Shown: in pieces, positions 42,964 to 42,970 of the stretch | Position numbering within the stretch: position 1 is the first letter of the stretch | How the letters are laid out: the number at the start of each line of letters is the position of its first letter | Source of the DNA: Puniceicoccaceae bacterium | GTDB taxonomy: Bacteria; Verrucomicrobiota; Verrucomicrobiia; Opitutales; Coraliomargaritaceae | Direction of reading: 5' to 3' | Length of the DNA: 42,970 nucleotides | NCBI GenBank assembly: GCA_902603705.1 | Contig: CACKVQ010000010.1 | Location: 1-42,970 of the forward strand | The notes under the pieces: generated by a model | Databases searched by the model: none | What the model was told of the DNA's origin: nothing | The model's input: the letters and a program-made list of their open reading frames with translations, nothing else | Made by a program: the position numbers and the translations under genes

Positions 42964-42970
42964 CGTAGTT

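Noticed and set aside
1-42970. CRISPR arrays, insertion sequences, prophage or integrase genes
   Set aside because: No regularly spaced repeats, transposase-like frames, inverted-repeat ends or phage genes were seen on either strand.

Overview
The window looks like a chromosomal segment of a marine, glycan-degrading bacterium. The best guess is Verrucomicrobiota (Opitutae/Puniceicoccales type). This rests on gene content only: a sulfatase-rich locus without SusC/SusD, a eukaryote-type HisA, a long AcnB, and zwf-opcA. No rRNA or phylogenetic marker is present, so the placement is inference.

Layout. Positions 1-3207 (minus strand) hold the start of pyruvate carboxylase, an AI-2E-family membrane protein and a eukaryote-type HisA. 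Positions 3323-6151 (plus) hold two secreted proteins, one of them a large alanine-rich repeat protein, then a terminator and a DMT transporter. Positions 6337-6751 are a wrecked peroxiredoxin gene. Next come acnB (minus), a STAS protein (plus), a CbiM/NikM-type metal transporter and a decayed ureD, which together look like a collapsed urease locus. Then follow glycogen phosphorylase, an ATP-grasp-like protein of unknown role, prfB with its programmed +1 frameshift, queA, and a DUF4136 lipoprotein.

Positions 19157-36685 are the standout: eleven consecutive minus-strand genes with short spacers. They encode six Cys-type sulfatases, three paralogous GH5-like hydrolases, one GH130-like enzyme and one GPH-family sugar symporter. 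Signal peptides divide the enzymes: the sulfatases and two hydrolases are exported, while one hydrolase and the GH130 enzyme lack a signal and should be cytoplasmic. This suggests outside desulfation and cleavage of a sulfated, possibly mannose-containing glycan, uptake by the symporter, and final breakdown inside. No regulator, SusCD pair or sulfatase-maturing enzyme lies in the window.

The locus starts next to a tRNA-Pro(UGG) with a strong terminator. Beyond it are a GlcD-type FAD oxidase, a LysM/TPR lipoprotein, a secreted Bcp-type peroxiredoxin, opcA and zwf, and at the right edge a decayed YraN (UPF0102) gene.

Three independent multi-lesion pseudogenes (peroxiredoxin, ureD, yraN) in 43 kb point to ongoing gene loss in an otherwise ordinary free-living heterotroph gene set (anaplerosis, TCA cycle, glycogen use, oxidative pentose phosphate entry).
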